Assembly (NCBI GenBank): GCA_902780635.1
Contig: CACZGH010000003.1
Location: 117,612 to 181,611, forward strand
From: an uncultured Prevotellaceae bacterium
GTDB lineage: Bacteria; Bacteroidota; Bacteroidia; Bacteroidales; Bacteroidaceae
DNA: 64,000 nt
Direction: 5' to 3'
Shown here: positions 28,227 through 36,993 of the stretch, one piece after another
Numbering within the stretch: position 1 is the stretch's first letter
How the letters are laid out: every line of letters starts with the position of its first letter
Notes under the pieces: model-generated
What the model saw: only the letters and a program-made list of their open reading frames with translations
Told to the model about the DNA's origin: nothing
Database searches by the model: none
Program-made: the position numbers and the translations under genes

Positions 28227-28931
28227 ATGGGAAGAAGAATCAGAAAACTTAAGAAACAGAGGATTCACAGCGAGGGAAATGACACGCTCATATTCGGCCT
28301 ATTTATCATCATGGCTGTAGCTGTAGTTTTATGGCGTGCTTTTGACACAAAAATACCCTTTTGGTGTTTTGTGTCTGTTTTTGCTATCGTATATAGTATC
28401 GTTCTCAATTTCTTCCGTTGTCCCATCCGCTTCCTCGATTTCGACACCGACTTACATGACCCTGACAAGGTGGTGGTAGCTCCTGCCGATGGAAAAATAG
28501 TGGTAGTGGAGGAAGTGCAGGAGGACGAGTATTTTCACGATCGCCGATTGATGATCTCCATCTTCATGAGTCTTTTCAACGTACACGCCAACTGGTTTCC
28601 TGTCAGTGGTAAAGTCAGGCTGGTGAGGCACCAGGACGGCAACTATCACAAGGCATGGCTGCCAAAAGCCAGCGAAGAGAATGAGCATGCAGATGTAATG
28701 ATTGAGACCGCCGACGGCACACTAGTACTCTGCCGGCAGATAGCAGGAGCCGTGGCCAGACGCATCGTCACCTACGCCAAAGAGGGAGAGGACTGCGAAA
28801 TCGACGACCACTTGGGATTCATCAAGTTCGGATCACGTGTGGATGTTTATCTGCCTATCGGTACAGAGGTCTTCGTGAAAATGGGACAGTCCACTACCGG
28901 CGACCAAACCATCATTGCCAAACTCAAGTAA
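28227..28931 (+). CDS. psd: Phosphatidylserine decarboxylase proenzyme (short type)
   Basis: 234 aa membrane-bound enzyme converting phosphatidylserine to phosphatidylethanolamine. Two N-terminal membrane helices (about 20-37 and 45-63), then [14 protein letters not shown] and [19 protein letters not shown] typical of the short bacterial/archaeal form. The self-cleavage site is GSR in [11 protein letters not shown], with Ser203 becoming the pyruvoyl group; the short class uses GS(S/R) rather than LGST. Followed 57 bp later by pssA, which makes its substrate, so the pair forms the PE pathway operon. Confidence 0.94.
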   Translation: MGRRIRKLKKQRIHSEGNDTLIFGLFIIMAVAVVLWRAFDTKIPFWCFVSVFAIVYSIVLNFFRCPIRFLDFDTDLHDPDKVVVAPADGKIVVVEEVQEDEYFHDRRLMISIFMSLFNVHANWFPVSGKVRLVRHQDGNYHKAWLPKASEENEHADVMIETADGTLVLCRQIAGAVARRIVTYAKEGEDCEIDDHLGFIKFGSRVDVYLPIGTEVFVKMGQSTTGDQTIIAKLK

Positions 28932-28988
28932 GGTGGTTTCTATTATACTGCCTTCATAATATTCAGGATTTATAGATCACGCCCAAAT

Positions 28989-29696
28989 ATGGCTAATATT
29001 ATCACACGCAACATACCCAACACCATCACTTGCTGCAACCTCATATCAGGATGCATCGCCGTATCCTATGCACACGCAGGGCAGCAGACCATGGCACTCG
29101 CATTCATCATACTGGGAGCCGTCTTCGATTTCTTCGACGGCATGAGCGCAAGGTTGCTCGGTGTGTCATCACCCATCGGAAAAGAACTAGACTCACTGGC
29201 CGACGTCGTCACTTTCGGCGTGGCACCTGCCACCATGGTGGCCACACTGTTGTGGAGCATGCAATACCCCTCACAGATGGAGGGACTGCGTAGCTGGCTC
29301 CCCTACTCCGCTTTTCTCATCGCGGCTTTCTCCGCACTCAGACTGGCAAAGTTCAACCTCGACGAACGTCAAACCACCTCCTTTATTGGATTGCCCACTC
29401 CTGCCAATGCGCTCTTCTGGGGCTCACTCATCGTGGGGGGAGGCGTACGTTTAGAGCGGATGGAGTATGCGCTGCCGGCCATCCTGGCACTCATCCTTCT
29501 CAGCTGTTGGATTCTCATCTCTGAGATTCCCATGTTCGCACTGAAATTCAAACAATGGGGATGGCGAGGTAACGAGGTGAAATATATTTTCCTGCTCACT
29601 TGCATACCACTACTCTTCTTCCTGCGCATCTCTGCTTTCGCAGTCATCATCGCATGGTATGTGATTCTGTCCGGATGGGTCAACAGGAAAGCGTAA
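28989..29696 (+). CDS. pssA: CDP-diacylglycerol-serine O-phosphatidyltransferase
   Basis: 235 aa inner-membrane enzyme making phosphatidylserine from CDP-diacylglycerol and serine. The CDP-alcohol phosphotransferase signature is complete: Asp50-Gly51, Ala54-Arg55, Gly64, Asp68 and Asp72. About six to eight hydrophobic helices surround it. Its product feeds Psd, encoded just upstream. A DUF4834 gene follows by 15 bp. Confidence 0.94.
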   Translation: MANIITRNIPNTITCCNLISGCIAVSYAHAGQQTMALAFIILGAVFDFFDGMSARLLGVSSPIGKELDSLADVVTFGVAPATMVATLLWSMQYPSQMEGLRSWLPYSAFLIAAFSALRLAKFNLDERQTTSFIGLPTPANALFWGSLIVGGGVRLERMEYALPAILALILLSCWILISEIPMFALKFKQWGWRGNEVKYIFLLTCIPLLFFLRISAFAVIIAWYVILSGWVNRKA

Positions 29697-29711
29697 TTCC
29701 ATCCAAAGCCT

Positions 29712-29993
29712 ATGTTCATCATCAAGTTTCTGCTTTTCATCTTCCTTTTCATTGTCGTCTCCGTGGCCATCACCATGGGCAAAGTGGCGTGGCATATCTG
29801 GAAGATGCACCGACAAATCAAAAAGCAATACTCACAGGCAGGAGTCTCTGGTCGACATCAGCCACAAGGCACCACTTACACCCAAAACGCCGACGGTGAA
29901 ATCATCACCGACACACGCGACCCACAAAAAGCCAATCGCAAAATCATACCCGACGATGAAGGGGAGTATGTGGATTTTGAGGAGGTGAAATAA
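29712..29993 (+). CDS. DUF4834 small membrane protein
   Basis: 93 aa: one N-terminal membrane helix (FIIKFLLFIFLFIVVSVAIT), a basic segment KMHRQIKKQY, then a polar tail ending in NADGEIITDTRDPQKAN and DDEGEYVDFEEVK. The tail pattern matches the DUF4834 family found in Bacteroidetes, often beside pssA. Function unknown. The gene is last in the psd-pssA run and stops 3 bp from the convergent Lrp gene. Confidence 0.82.
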   Translation: MFIIKFLLFIFLFIVVSVAITMGKVAWHIWKMHRQIKKQYSQAGVSGRHQPQGTTYTQNADGEIITDTRDPQKANRKIIPDDEGEYVDFEEVK

Positions 29994-29996
29994 GAC

Positions 29997-30461
29997 CTAC
30001 AAATTGATGCCGTAGTTTTGCTTGACCTCACTCATCACAAAAGTGCTCTCGATGGAGCCCACCGAGTCGATGTCGCCAAGTTTGGTGAGCACAAACTCCT
30101 GATACTGTTTCATGTCGCGGGCACGCACTTTCAATAGGTAGTCATAGGCGCCGCTGGTATTGTAGCACTCGGTCACTTCTGGTATGTACTGGATTTGGCG
30201 GACGAAACTGTCGGCTATCTCATGGTTGATCTGCTTCAATTTCACCTTACAAAACACCAACAACCCTTGACCCAACTTCTCCGGGTCGAGCACAGCCACA
30301 TACTTCTTAATATACCCACGGCGCTCCAACCGCTTCTGACGCTCAAAAACAGGTGTGGGCGTCAGATGTACCGCATCGGCCAACTCTTTGGTGGTCAATT
30401 TGGCATTTTTTTGTAGTGTTTTCAGTATCAGGAGGTCGGTTTCATCCAATAATTCTGCCAT
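29997..30461 (-). CDS. Lrp/AsnC family transcription regulator
   Basis: 154 aa. N-terminal helix-turn-helix (LLILKTLQKNAKLTTKELADAVHLTPTPVFERQKRLERRGYI, about 10-51) then the RAM ligand domain with VLVFCKVKLK, and CYNTSGAYDYLLKVRARD. Such proteins are multimeric amino-acid-responsive regulators. The gene is divergent from metY, and a palindrome overlaps the metY promoter, so it is the natural candidate to control metY and perhaps itself. Effector is probably an amino acid but is not known. Confidence 0.93.
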   Translation of the reverse strand: MAELLDETDLLILKTLQKNAKLTTKELADAVHLTPTPVFERQKRLERRGYIKKYVAVLDPEKLGQGLLVFCKVKLKQINHEIADSFVRQIQYIPEVTECYNTSGAYDYLLKVRARDMKQYQEFVLTKLGDIDSVGSIESTFVMSEVKQNYGINL

Positions 30462-30561
30462 ATTCTTGAGTGTTTTGGAATATTATTCTGTTTGATGGAG
30501 GTAAAAAGACCTTTCTTGGAACATTTCTCCACCCATGATGCAAATTTAGGGAAATTTTCTG

Positions 30562-30607
30562 AATTTCGCAAGAAATTTGGAAGATATTTCCAATATTCGT
30601 ACCTTTG
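30562..30607 (+). promoter_or_regulatory. metY promoter with overlapping palindromic operator candidate
   Basis: TTTG at 30576-30579, 20-base spacer, TACCTTTG at 30600-30607. AATTTCGCAAGAAATT (30562-30577; six-base arms) overlaps the TTTG element, and GAAATTTTC and ATATTTCC half-site-like runs flank it. This is a good place for the divergently encoded Lrp-type protein to bind. Confidence 0.6.
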
Positions 30608-30670
30608 CAACGTCAAAAACAACAAAAAAACAGAATAAAATATTAACAATAAAATAGAAAGGAAAAGACC

Positions 30671-31960
30671 ATGAGTACAAAGAAACTTCACTTCGAGACC
30701 CTTCAGCTTCATGTAGGCCAGGAACAGGCTGACCCCGCTACCGATGCCCGCGCAGTGCCCATCTATCAGACCACGAGCTATGTGTTTCATAATAGTCAGC
30801 ATGCCGCAGACCGGTTTGGACTACGCGATGCCGGCAACATCTACGGACGTCTGACCAACTCGACACAGGGTGTGTTCGAAGACCGTGTGGCTGCACTCGA
30901 GGGCGGTGTGGCAGGTTTGGCTGTGGCTTCCGGCGCCGCTGCCATCACCTATGCGCTGCAAAATATCGTGCAGGCTGGCGACCATATCGTCGCTGCTGAC
31001 AACCTCTATGGCGGTTCCTATAACCTCATCACACACACGCTCGCCACACAGGGCATCACCAACACCATCGTACGCATCAACGACCTCGCTGCCTTAGAGG
31101 CGGCCATCCAGCCCAACACAAAGGTGGTGTATGCCGAGACCTTCGGCAATCCCAACAGCGACGTGCTCGACCTGGAAGGTGTGGCGGCAGTGGCCCACAA
31201 GCATGGCATCCCCTTCATCGTCGACAACACTTTCGGCACACCCTATCTCATCCGCCCGCTGGAGCACGGCGCTGATATCGTGGTACACTCAGCCACAAAA
31301 TTCCTTGGAGGTCACGGCACCTCACTCGGCGGCGTCATCGTTGACGGCGGAACATTTGACTGGAAAGCCAATCCGGAGAAGTTCCCCACACTGGCGAAAC
31401 CCGACCCGTCATATCATGGCATCGTATTCGCGGATGCAGTGGGTGCCGCTGCCTATGTCACCCGTATCCGTGCCGTCTTGCTGCGTGACACAGGTGCCAC
31501 CATCTCCCCCTTCAACGCTTTCATCCTGTTGCAAGGTGTCGAGACCCTCAGTCTGCGTGTGGAACGCCATGTGGAGAACGCACTGAAAGTGGTCGACTTC
31601 CTGAAGAGCCATCCCAAGGTGGCACAAGTGAACCACCCCGCCTTGGAGAGTCACCCCGACCACGCTCTGTATCAGAAGTACTTCCCCAACGGTGGAGGCA
31701 GCATCTTCACTTTTGAGATCAATGGCGGACAAGAGGAAGCATGGCGCTTCATCGACGCCCTGCAGATCTTCTCACTGCTGGCCAATGTGGCTGATGTGAA
31801 GAGCCTGGTAATCCATCCCTATACCACCACTCACTCACAACTCTCGCCGGAGGAATTGGAAGAGCAGCACATCACTCCTTCAACCATCCGCCTCTCCATC
31901 GGCACCGAACATATTGACGACATCATTGCTGATTTAGAGCAGGCTTTCAATCAAATTTGA
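30671..31960 (+). CDS. metY: O-acetylhomoserine sulfhydrylase (aminocarboxypropyltransferase)
   Basis: 429 aa PLP enzyme making homocysteine from O-acetylhomoserine and sulfide. Motifs: [20 protein letters not shown], the PLP-contact [21 protein letters not shown] and the PLP lysine Lys210 in [12 protein letters not shown]. Length and the C-terminal [21 protein letters not shown] distinguish MetY from shorter cystathionine gamma-synthase. AAAGG lies before the ATG. Followed by cysK after 43 bp, so sulfide assimilation into both amino acids is grouped here. Confidence 0.95.
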   Translation: MSTKKLHFETLQLHVGQEQADPATDARAVPIYQTTSYVFHNSQHAADRFGLRDAGNIYGRLTNSTQGVFEDRVAALEGGVAGLAVASGAAAITYALQNIVQAGDHIVAADNLYGGSYNLITHTLATQGITNTIVRINDLAALEAAIQPNTKVVYAETFGNPNSDVLDLEGVAAVAHKHGIPFIVDNTFGTPYLIRPLEHGADIVVHSATKFLGGHGTSLGGVIVDGGTFDWKANPEKFPTLAKPDPSYHGIVFADAVGAAAYVTRIRAVLLRDTGATISPFNAFILLQGVETLSLRVERHVENALKVVDFLKSHPKVAQVNHPALESHPDHALYQKYFPNGGGSIFTFEINGGQEEAWRFIDALQIFSLLANVADVKSLVIHPYTTTHSQLSPEELEEQHITPSTIRLSIGTEHIDDIIADLEQAFNQI

Positions 31961-32003
31961 AATATAATTCGTAATTTTGCACCCTGATTAAAGACATATT
32001 GAT

Positions 32004-32957
32004 ATGAGTAAGATTGCAAAACAGCTGACAGAACTCATCGGAAACACCCCATTGTTGGAACTCAATAAGTTCTCTGAGAAAAAAGGCATCACCACACCTG
32101 TGATTGCCAAAGTAGAATTCTTCAACCCAGGCGGAAGTGTCAAAGACCGCATTGCACTAGCCATGATTGAGGACGCAGAGGCAAAAGGTATCCTGAAACC
32201 TGGTGCCACCATCATCGAACCGACCAGTGGCAACACAGGAGTAGGACTGGCACTCGTGTCTGCCGTCAAAGGCTACCATCTCATACTCACCATGCCTGAG
32301 ACCATGAGCGTGGAGCGACGCAACCTGGTGAAAGCCTATGGAGCGGAGGTGCGCCTCACCCCAGGCAAAGACGGAATGCCTGGAGCCATCCGTACTGCAG
32401 AGGCTCTGCGAGACGCCACACCCGGAAGCGTCATCCTGCAACAGTTTGAGAACCCCGCCAACCCTGCCAAGCACTTTGCCACCACGGGTCCTGAGATATG
32501 GGCACAAACAGAAGGGCAAGTGGATATCTTCGTCGCCGGTGTGGGAACTGGTGGCACCATTAGTGGAACAGGAAAATATCTAAAAGAGCAGAATCCTGAC
32601 ATCAAAGTCATAGCCGTAGAACCGAAGTCAAGCCCTGTGCTCAACGGAGGACCAAGTGGTCCACACAAGATCCAAGGCATTGGCGCAGGCTTTGTGCCGA
32701 AGACCTATGACGCCACCGTCATTGACGAGGTATTCGACGTAGACAATGATGATGCCATCCGCACGGGTCGAGAAATAGCTCAACAAGAAGGACTACTAGT
32801 AGGTATTTCCGCAGGAGCCGCTCTCTTCGCTGCCGCTGAGATAGCGAAGCGGCCTGAAAACAAAGGCAAGAAGATTGTCGTCTTGCTGCCCGACACTGGC
32901 GAGCGATACCTCAGTACGGCCCTCTATGCCTTTGACGACTATCCACTGGCCGACTAA
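32004..32957 (+). CDS. cysK: Cysteine synthase A
   Basis: 317 aa PLP enzyme joining O-acetylserine and sulfide. The PLP lysine is Lys47 in NPGGSVKDRIA; the phosphate-binding PTSGNTGVGLA, the VAGVGTGGTISGTG loop and the C-terminal LLPDTGERYLST are all present. A TAATTTTG box at 31972-31979 suggests its own promoter, although no spaced TTTG is seen, so it may also be read from metY. Confidence 0.96.
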   Translation: MSKIAKQLTELIGNTPLLELNKFSEKKGITTPVIAKVEFFNPGGSVKDRIALAMIEDAEAKGILKPGATIIEPTSGNTGVGLALVSAVKGYHLILTMPETMSVERRNLVKAYGAEVRLTPGKDGMPGAIRTAEALRDATPGSVILQQFENPANPAKHFATTGPEIWAQTEGQVDIFVAGVGTGGTISGTGKYLKEQNPDIKVIAVEPKSSPVLNGGPSGPHKIQGIGAGFVPKTYDATVIDEVFDVDNDDAIRTGREIAQQEGLLVGISAGAALFAAAEIAKRPENKGKKIVVLLPDTGERYLSTALYAFDDYPLAD

Positions 32958-32999
32958 ATGTGTAGTTGTTAACTCAAGTTTTAAAGTTTAATAGTTTAT

Positions 33000-33072
33000 A
33001 AGTTAAGGAGTTAAGCCATTGCCACTGTCATAAAATATTCATGATATGGGCTAATGGCTTAACTCTTAACTT
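33000..33072. repeat. 20-bp inverted repeat in the cysK/pyrH convergent gap
   Basis: Left arm 33000-33020 and right arm 33053-33072 (AATGGCTTAACTCTTAACTT) pair over 20 bp with one bulged base and a 32-base loop. The surrounding gap (32958-33115) is made of degenerate TTAACTNCTTAAC units. It may end transcription from both sides, though no long U tract follows. Confidence 0.7.
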
Positions 33073-33115
33073 CTTTACTTCTTAACTACTTAACACTAAA
33101 GGTGTTTCCTGTTCG

Positions 33116-33826
33116 TCAACTATGTACGTAGGTACCAATCGGCTCTCCGTCTATCACTTTCTTTAGATTGCCGATCACGTCCATATTAAACACATAGATG
33201 GGCAGATGGTTGTCATTGCACATCACAACCGCCGAGAGGTCCATCACCTTCAGGTTACGCTCCAGAATCTCCTCGTAGGTGATATCGTCAAATTTCACCG
33301 CTGTGGGGTCTTTCTCCGGGTCAGCGGTATAGATACCGTCCACACGGGTGCCTTTAAGCATCACGTCGGCCTCTATCTCCACACCACGCAACGACGAGCC
33401 GGTGTCGGTCGTGAAATAGGGTTGTCCTGTGCCTGCGGAGAAGATACAGACCTTACCGGCCTCCATCTCTTCGATGGCTTTCCACTTGGAGTAGAACTCG
33501 CCTATCGGTTCCATACGGATAGCAGTAAGCACTTTGTTGGCCACACCCACGGAGGTCAGTGCCGAACTCAGAGCCAGGGAGTTGATCACTGTGGCGAGCA
33601 TACCCATCTGATCGCCTTTCACACGGTCAAAACCTTTGGTGGCGCCACTCAGACCTCGGAAGATATTTCCGCCACCGATTACGATACCTATCTGTACACC
33701 CATTTCATGCACTTCTTTGATCTGACGCGCATAGTCTGCCAGGCGCTGCGGATCGATGCCGTAACCCTGACTGCCCATAAGGCTCTCGCCACTGAGCTTT
33801 AGAAGAATTCTTTTAAATCTTGGCAT
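33116..33826 (-). CDS. pyrH: UMP kinase
   Basis: 236 aa cytoplasmic amino-acid-kinase-fold enzyme phosphorylating UMP to UDP. LLKLSGESLMG at the N-terminus, GVVIGGGNIFRG-like IGIVIGGGNIFRGL, DQMGMLATVINSLALSSAL and GTGQPYFTTDTGSSLRGVEIEADVML-type acceptor region are diagnostic. The usual regulation is by GTP and UTP. Transcribed leftward downstream of birA, with a 70-bp repeat-filled gap between them. Confidence 0.96.
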   Translation of the reverse strand: MPRFKRILLKLSGESLMGSQGYGIDPQRLADYARQIKEVHEMGVQIGIVIGGGNIFRGLSGATKGFDRVKGDQMGMLATVINSLALSSALTSVGVANKVLTAIRMEPIGEFYSKWKAIEEMEAGKVCIFSAGTGQPYFTTDTGSSLRGVEIEADVMLKGTRVDGIYTADPEKDPTAVKFDDITYEEILERNLKVMDLSAVVMCNDNHLPIYVFNMDVIGNLKKVIDGEPIGTYVHS

Positions 33827-33860
33827 AACTAATGATCGATTTATAAAAATAATACTATTT

Positions 33861-33900
33861 ACTAACTACTATCTACTAATTACTAATTACTAACTACTAA
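33861..33900. repeat. ACTAATTACTA degenerate tandem repeat
   Basis: Four to five copies of TAATTACTA/TAACTACTA run up to and into the birA stop codon (33897-33899). The same motif recurs at 58042-58088 and 58350-58383. Confidence 0.85.
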
Positions 33901-34637
33901 TTAAAAAAGCTCACTTCTTTAAAGGCATAACTCCTAAGACGCCCCTGCTCATCGCACAATATGAGGTGTCCATCATCCTCCACATGGTCGATAGAGGCGC
34001 GGAAGGTTCCATCCTTATCTTCATAAGAGAACAAGCCGTCACGACGATACAGACGCGTATGGTAGAGGGCGGAGACAGCATCTCCCTCACCCCGGTAAAT
34101 AAGATCGAGATAATACTCCAACGCACGAAGTGTGCGCTCAAGCACCTCTTCCAAAGGTATCTCACGATCTATAATCTGTGCCAACGACACCGGATTGGGG
34201 GCATCGCTGTAAAACACACGTTGATTGACATTGATGCCAATACCAAAAATACATTTCTTCAACCCTTCAGAAGATACGGACGTCTCAATAAGTGTACCGC
34301 TGATTTTCCGGTCACGCCAATAGACATCATTGGGCCACTTCAAGGTGATATCATCGGTATAAGCAGCCAAAGCATCTCCAACAGCTAAGGCACCAGCTTC
34401 AGACAAAACAAACTGGCGATTCACAGGCACATTCTGTGGGGTGACAGCGATACTGAACAGAAGGTTCTTCCCTGCCTCACTCTCCCAGTGGTTGGTACCC
34501 TGCCCCTTTCCAGCCGTCTGGTAACTGGCCACCACCACTGTCATACCATCATCAGGCGACAAAATGAAGTCGTGAAGATAACGGTTGGTGGAGTCGGTCT
34601 CCTCAAGATATATGACACGTCGTCTCATAGTATTCAC
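33897..34637 (-). CDS. birA: Biotin-[acetyl-CoA-carboxylase] ligase, no DNA-binding domain
   Basis: 246 aa (from GTG) or 243 aa (from ATG at 34628). The GTG at 34637 overlaps the yraN stop as GTGA, suggesting coupling. The biotinyl-ligase core shows LEETDSTNRYL, the biotinoyl-AMP loop GKGQGTNHW (Lys replaces the common Arg in GRGR), LKWPNDVYW and GTLIET. The N-terminal helix-turn-helix of E. coli BirA is absent, so it should only attach biotin and not repress. Downstream of yraN. Confidence 0.93.
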   Translation of the reverse strand: MNTMRRRVIYLEETDSTNRYLHDFILSPDDGMTVVVASYQTAGKGQGTNHWESEAGKNLLFSIAVTPQNVPVNRQFVLSEAGALAVGDALAAYTDDITLKWPNDVYWRDRKISGTLIETSVSSEGLKKCIFGIGINVNQRVFYSDAPNPVSLAQIIDREIPLEEVLERTLRALEYYLDLIYRGEGDAVSALYHTRLYRRDGLFSYEDKDGTFRASIDHVEDDGHLILCDEQGRLRSYAFKEVSFFN

Positions 34638-35005
34638 ATCATAGGGGGCACAAAAGCATTTTCTATATGGTCGATCTCAGCACGACTCCCATCGCCCACC
34701 ACAGACAAGACATCGAAGCGGATATCGCACTGAAGCTGATAACGGCGAACGTAAGCATTGGCCGCCACAGCCAGGTTGCGCATCTTGCGCCAGTCTACAG
34801 ACTCCTCGGGAGTGGCATAATCGACATGGCTACGTGTCTTCACCTCCACGATGGCCAAAGTGCCTCCATCAGGGGTAAGAGCCGTGATGTCCAGGTCGCG
34901 ATGACCCATACGCCAGTTGCGATGACAGATGCGGTAACCTTTGCGCTGCAGATACTCAGCAGCTTGTTGCTCACCCCATTTGCCTAAATTATTATGTGCC
35001 GCCAT
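34634..35005 (-). CDS. yraN: YraN/UPF0102 family endonuclease-like protein
   Basis: 123 aa. GEQQAAEYLQRKGYRICHRNWR and DLDITALTPDGGTLAIVEVKTRS carry the D-x(n)-E-x-K core of the restriction-endonuclease-like fold. The family is widespread and its role is poorly known, probably in DNA processing. The promoter leaves an almost leaderless mRNA. Overlaps birA by 4 bases. Confidence 0.9.
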   Translation of the reverse strand: MAAHNNLGKWGEQQAAEYLQRKGYRICHRNWRMGHRDLDITALTPDGGTLAIVEVKTRSHVDYATPEESVDWRKMRNLAVAANAYVRRYQLQCDIRFDVLSVVGDGSRAEIDHIENAFVPPMM

Positions 35006-35013
35006 TTTTTACG

Positions 35014-35043
35014 CAAATATAGATAAAAAAACTGATTTTCAAA
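35014..35043 (-). promoter_or_regulatory. yraN-birA promoter, near-leaderless
   Basis: Minus strand TTTG at 35043-35040, 18-base spacer, TATATTTG at 35021-35014. The box ends 8 bases before the yraN ATG, leaving a leader of only a few nucleotides. Confidence 0.55.
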
Positions 35044-35100
35044 CCTATGAAGATAAAATAATTGCTTTTTATGGGTTGGAAACAATAAAATGGTTGAAAA

Positions 35101-35132
35101 TTTGCGAGAGCTTACTAAAAAGAGTATATTTG
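35101..35132 (+). promoter_or_regulatory. tadA promoter
   Basis: TTTG at 35101-35104, 20-base spacer, TATATTTG at 35125-35132, 28 bases before tadA. An exact inverted copy, ACAAATATA at 35148-35156, faces it and forms a second, opposite -7-like box. Confidence 0.68.
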
Positions 35133-35160
35133 TCGAAAATTCGAAAAACAAATATAGTCT

Positions 35161-35598
35161 ATGCCCACCGATATTGATTATATGCGCAAAGCACTGGCCG
35201 AGGCAAAAATGGCCGAGGCGCAAGGCGAAGTACCTATTGGGGCGGTGATGGTCTGCAAAGGACGTATCATCGCACGCGGTCACAATCTCACCGAGTTGCT
35301 CCACGATGTGACAGCCCATGCTGAAATGCAGGTCATCACATCCGCCACCAACATGCTCGGAGGGAAATACCTCACCGACTGCACCCTCTACGTCACCGTG
35401 GAGCCCTGTGTCATGTGTGCCGGTGCCATCGGATGGGCGCAAATCTCACGCATCGTCTATGGTGCACCCGACGACAAGAGGGGCTACCGACGATATGCGC
35501 CCGCTGCGTTACATCCCAAAACGGAGGTCACCGGCGGTGTGCTGGAAGAGGAGTGCCGCCAACTGATGCAAAATTTCTTCAGAAAAAAAAGAAACTGA
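35161..35598 (+). CDS. tadA: tRNA(adenine34) deaminase / nucleoside deaminase
   Basis: 145 aa zinc deaminase. HAEMQVITSA (His and catalytic Glu) and PCVMCAGAIGWAQI (zinc cysteines) define the cytidine-deaminase-like fold; the EAQGEVPIGAV start and C-terminal FFRKKRN fit TadA, which makes inosine 34 in tRNA-Arg. A related guanine or cytosine deaminase is less likely. Confidence 0.93.
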   Translation: MPTDIDYMRKALAEAKMAEAQGEVPIGAVMVCKGRIIARGHNLTELLHDVTAHAEMQVITSATNMLGGKYLTDCTLYVTVEPCVMCAGAIGWAQISRIVYGAPDDKRGYRRYAPAALHPKTEVTGGVLEEECRQLMQNFFRKKRN

Positions 35599-35634
35599 AA
35601 AGAAAATCCCACAGGAAAAGGATGCTTACAATGA

Positions 35635-35668
35635 TCAAGGGGGTATGTTTTGCAACACACCCCCTTGA
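35635..35668. terminator. Hairpin between convergent tadA and lipoprotein genes
   Basis: A perfect 10-bp stem TCAAGGGGGT/ACCCCCTTGA with inner TGTT/AACA pairs. No U tract follows on either strand, so termination is likely but not certain. Confidence 0.6.
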
Positions 35669-35693
35669 ATGATAAAATATTGTTCTGATGTTA

Positions 35694-36260
35694 TCAGTCG
35701 TTCTCTACGAGGCCAGAATAGCGGATGCCGCTGACCTTATACTTGGCATAGCCGTCATCGGGGAACCATGGGTCGTTGGTATATTTCACATAGAAGACGA
35801 TGGAGTCGCAAGGCGAACCATTCTTCTGTCTTCCAGCACCCTTGAGAATCTTACCATCTTCAATAGTGATGCCGAAGGAACCAGACAGGTTCTCAGCATT
35901 GTTTGAAGAGAAGGTAAGTGCGTTCTGGTTGATGCTCACCAAATTCTTGAAAGAATAGTTGGGATAAGCTGCATTTCCATAATACGCACCCAAGTCAAAC
36001 CACCCCATGTCGTCTATCCACATCTGTGTAGCTGAATTGCTGGCGGTGTTATAAGTGAGCATGAGAATTCTTTCCTCGTCATATCCGAAGTAATGCTCAC
36101 CATCTTGTATGGGATTCCCACTGTCATCCACTGCATCGATGTCAACATACCATTGACCAGCCATGCTCTCGGTAGCAGTACCTCCGATTTCCTCTTTTTC
36201 ACAAGAGGTGAAAGTCAAGCCAAGCAACAATGTTGCTGCAAAAAATAATACTTTTTTCAT
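35694..36260 (-). CDS. Lipoprotein, probable lipid-binding-type domain
   Basis: 188 aa. Lipobox LTFTSCEKEE with Cys20. The body has MAGQWYVDIDAVDDSGN, MLTYNTASNSATQMWIDDMGWFDL and a C-terminal PDDGYAKYKVSGIRYSGL. This pattern recalls the Bacteroidetes lipid-binding putative hydrolase family (Lipid_bd) that accompanies SusC/D pairs, but I hold this loosely. Last gene of the SusC operon, 17 bp after the DUF5012-type gene; probably an outer-membrane surface accessory. Confidence 0.72.
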   Translation of the reverse strand: MKKVLFFAATLLLGLTFTSCEKEEIGGTATESMAGQWYVDIDAVDDSGNPIQDGEHYFGYDEERILMLTYNTASNSATQMWIDDMGWFDLGAYYGNAAYPNYSFKNLVSINQNALTFSSNNAENLSGSFGITIEDGKILKGAGRQKNGSPCDSIVFYVKYTNDPWFPDDGYAKYKVSGIRYSGLVEND

Positions 36261-36277
36261 ATTCTATCGTTGCTATA

Positions 36278-36967
36278 TTATTTTGTTAACCTTACAGTGA
36301 ATGGAGCGTCGAAGTCCATATTCAGATTCACTGTACCCGTTACAGGGTCATAAGAGCCGTCGAGCAGGACAGGCTTGTCGTCTCCCCAATACCATTTTCC
36401 AGTTTCGACCACCTCGATGGTGTTGTCGGCGTTGAGTTTGAGGGTAGCCTCAAGGAAGAAGTCGTATCCATAGGCATCATATCCTGGATAGCGTCCATAG
36501 CTGTAGAAGCCACCTGCGAAGTCGTTGATGGAGTAAGTGCCATCACCATTGTCAGAAATGAAGATGGGAGCATTGAAATAATGTCTGGCTCCATATTGGC
36601 TCTCTCCGAAATAGGCGCTGGCGAAGTTGTTCTTGTCCACCACGGCCACGGTGCGCGAAGCAGAAGCAGAGAAGCCATCAGGGTTGACCACACTGTAGTT
36701 GACTGTATAGAATCCCATTTTGTTGGTATTCACGTTGCCGGTGGTGACGACTTGGTCGGAGACATCTTCACCGCCCATGGTGGCAGTACATCCCGGGTCG
36801 TTGAAAGCAGTGCCCACCTGTGTGCTCATGTTGGCATCTCCATTGAGTTCCAAAATGGCGTAATAGGTAATACGGCTCTTGCCTTCCGACTCATCATCCT
36901 CGCAACTGGTGAACACAGTCGGAACTGCCAGCGCGAGCAAAGCTGCAAATAATATATTCTTTTTCAT
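36278..36967 (-). CDS. DUF5012/BT_2262-type lipoprotein
   Basis: 229 aa lipoprotein: AVPTVFTSCEDDES with Cys22. ITYYAILELNGDANMSTQVGTAFNDPGCTATMGGEDVSD to VNYSVVNPDGFSASASRTVAVVD (about 34-113) is an immunoglobulin-like module typical of DUF5012; a second beta-rich half with GGFYSYGRYPGYDAYGYDFFLEA follows. It sits directly after SusD (26 bp) and probably forms part of the surface binding complex. The ligand is unknown. Confidence 0.75.
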   Translation of the reverse strand: MKKNILFAALLALAVPTVFTSCEDDESEGKSRITYYAILELNGDANMSTQVGTAFNDPGCTATMGGEDVSDQVVTTGNVNTNKMGFYTVNYSVVNPDGFSASASRTVAVVDKNNFASAYFGESQYGARHYFNAPIFISDNGDGTYSINDFAGGFYSYGRYPGYDAYGYDFFLEATLKLNADNTIEVVETGKWYWGDDKPVLLDGSYDPVTGTVNLNMDFDAPFTVRLTK

Positions 36968-36993
36968 TGTATACTTCTTTTAGGTAATGTTCA

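Noticed and set aside
30608-30670. SAM or other riboswitch before metY
   Set aside because: The leader is only about 60 bases and shows no conserved riboswitch structure or terminator.
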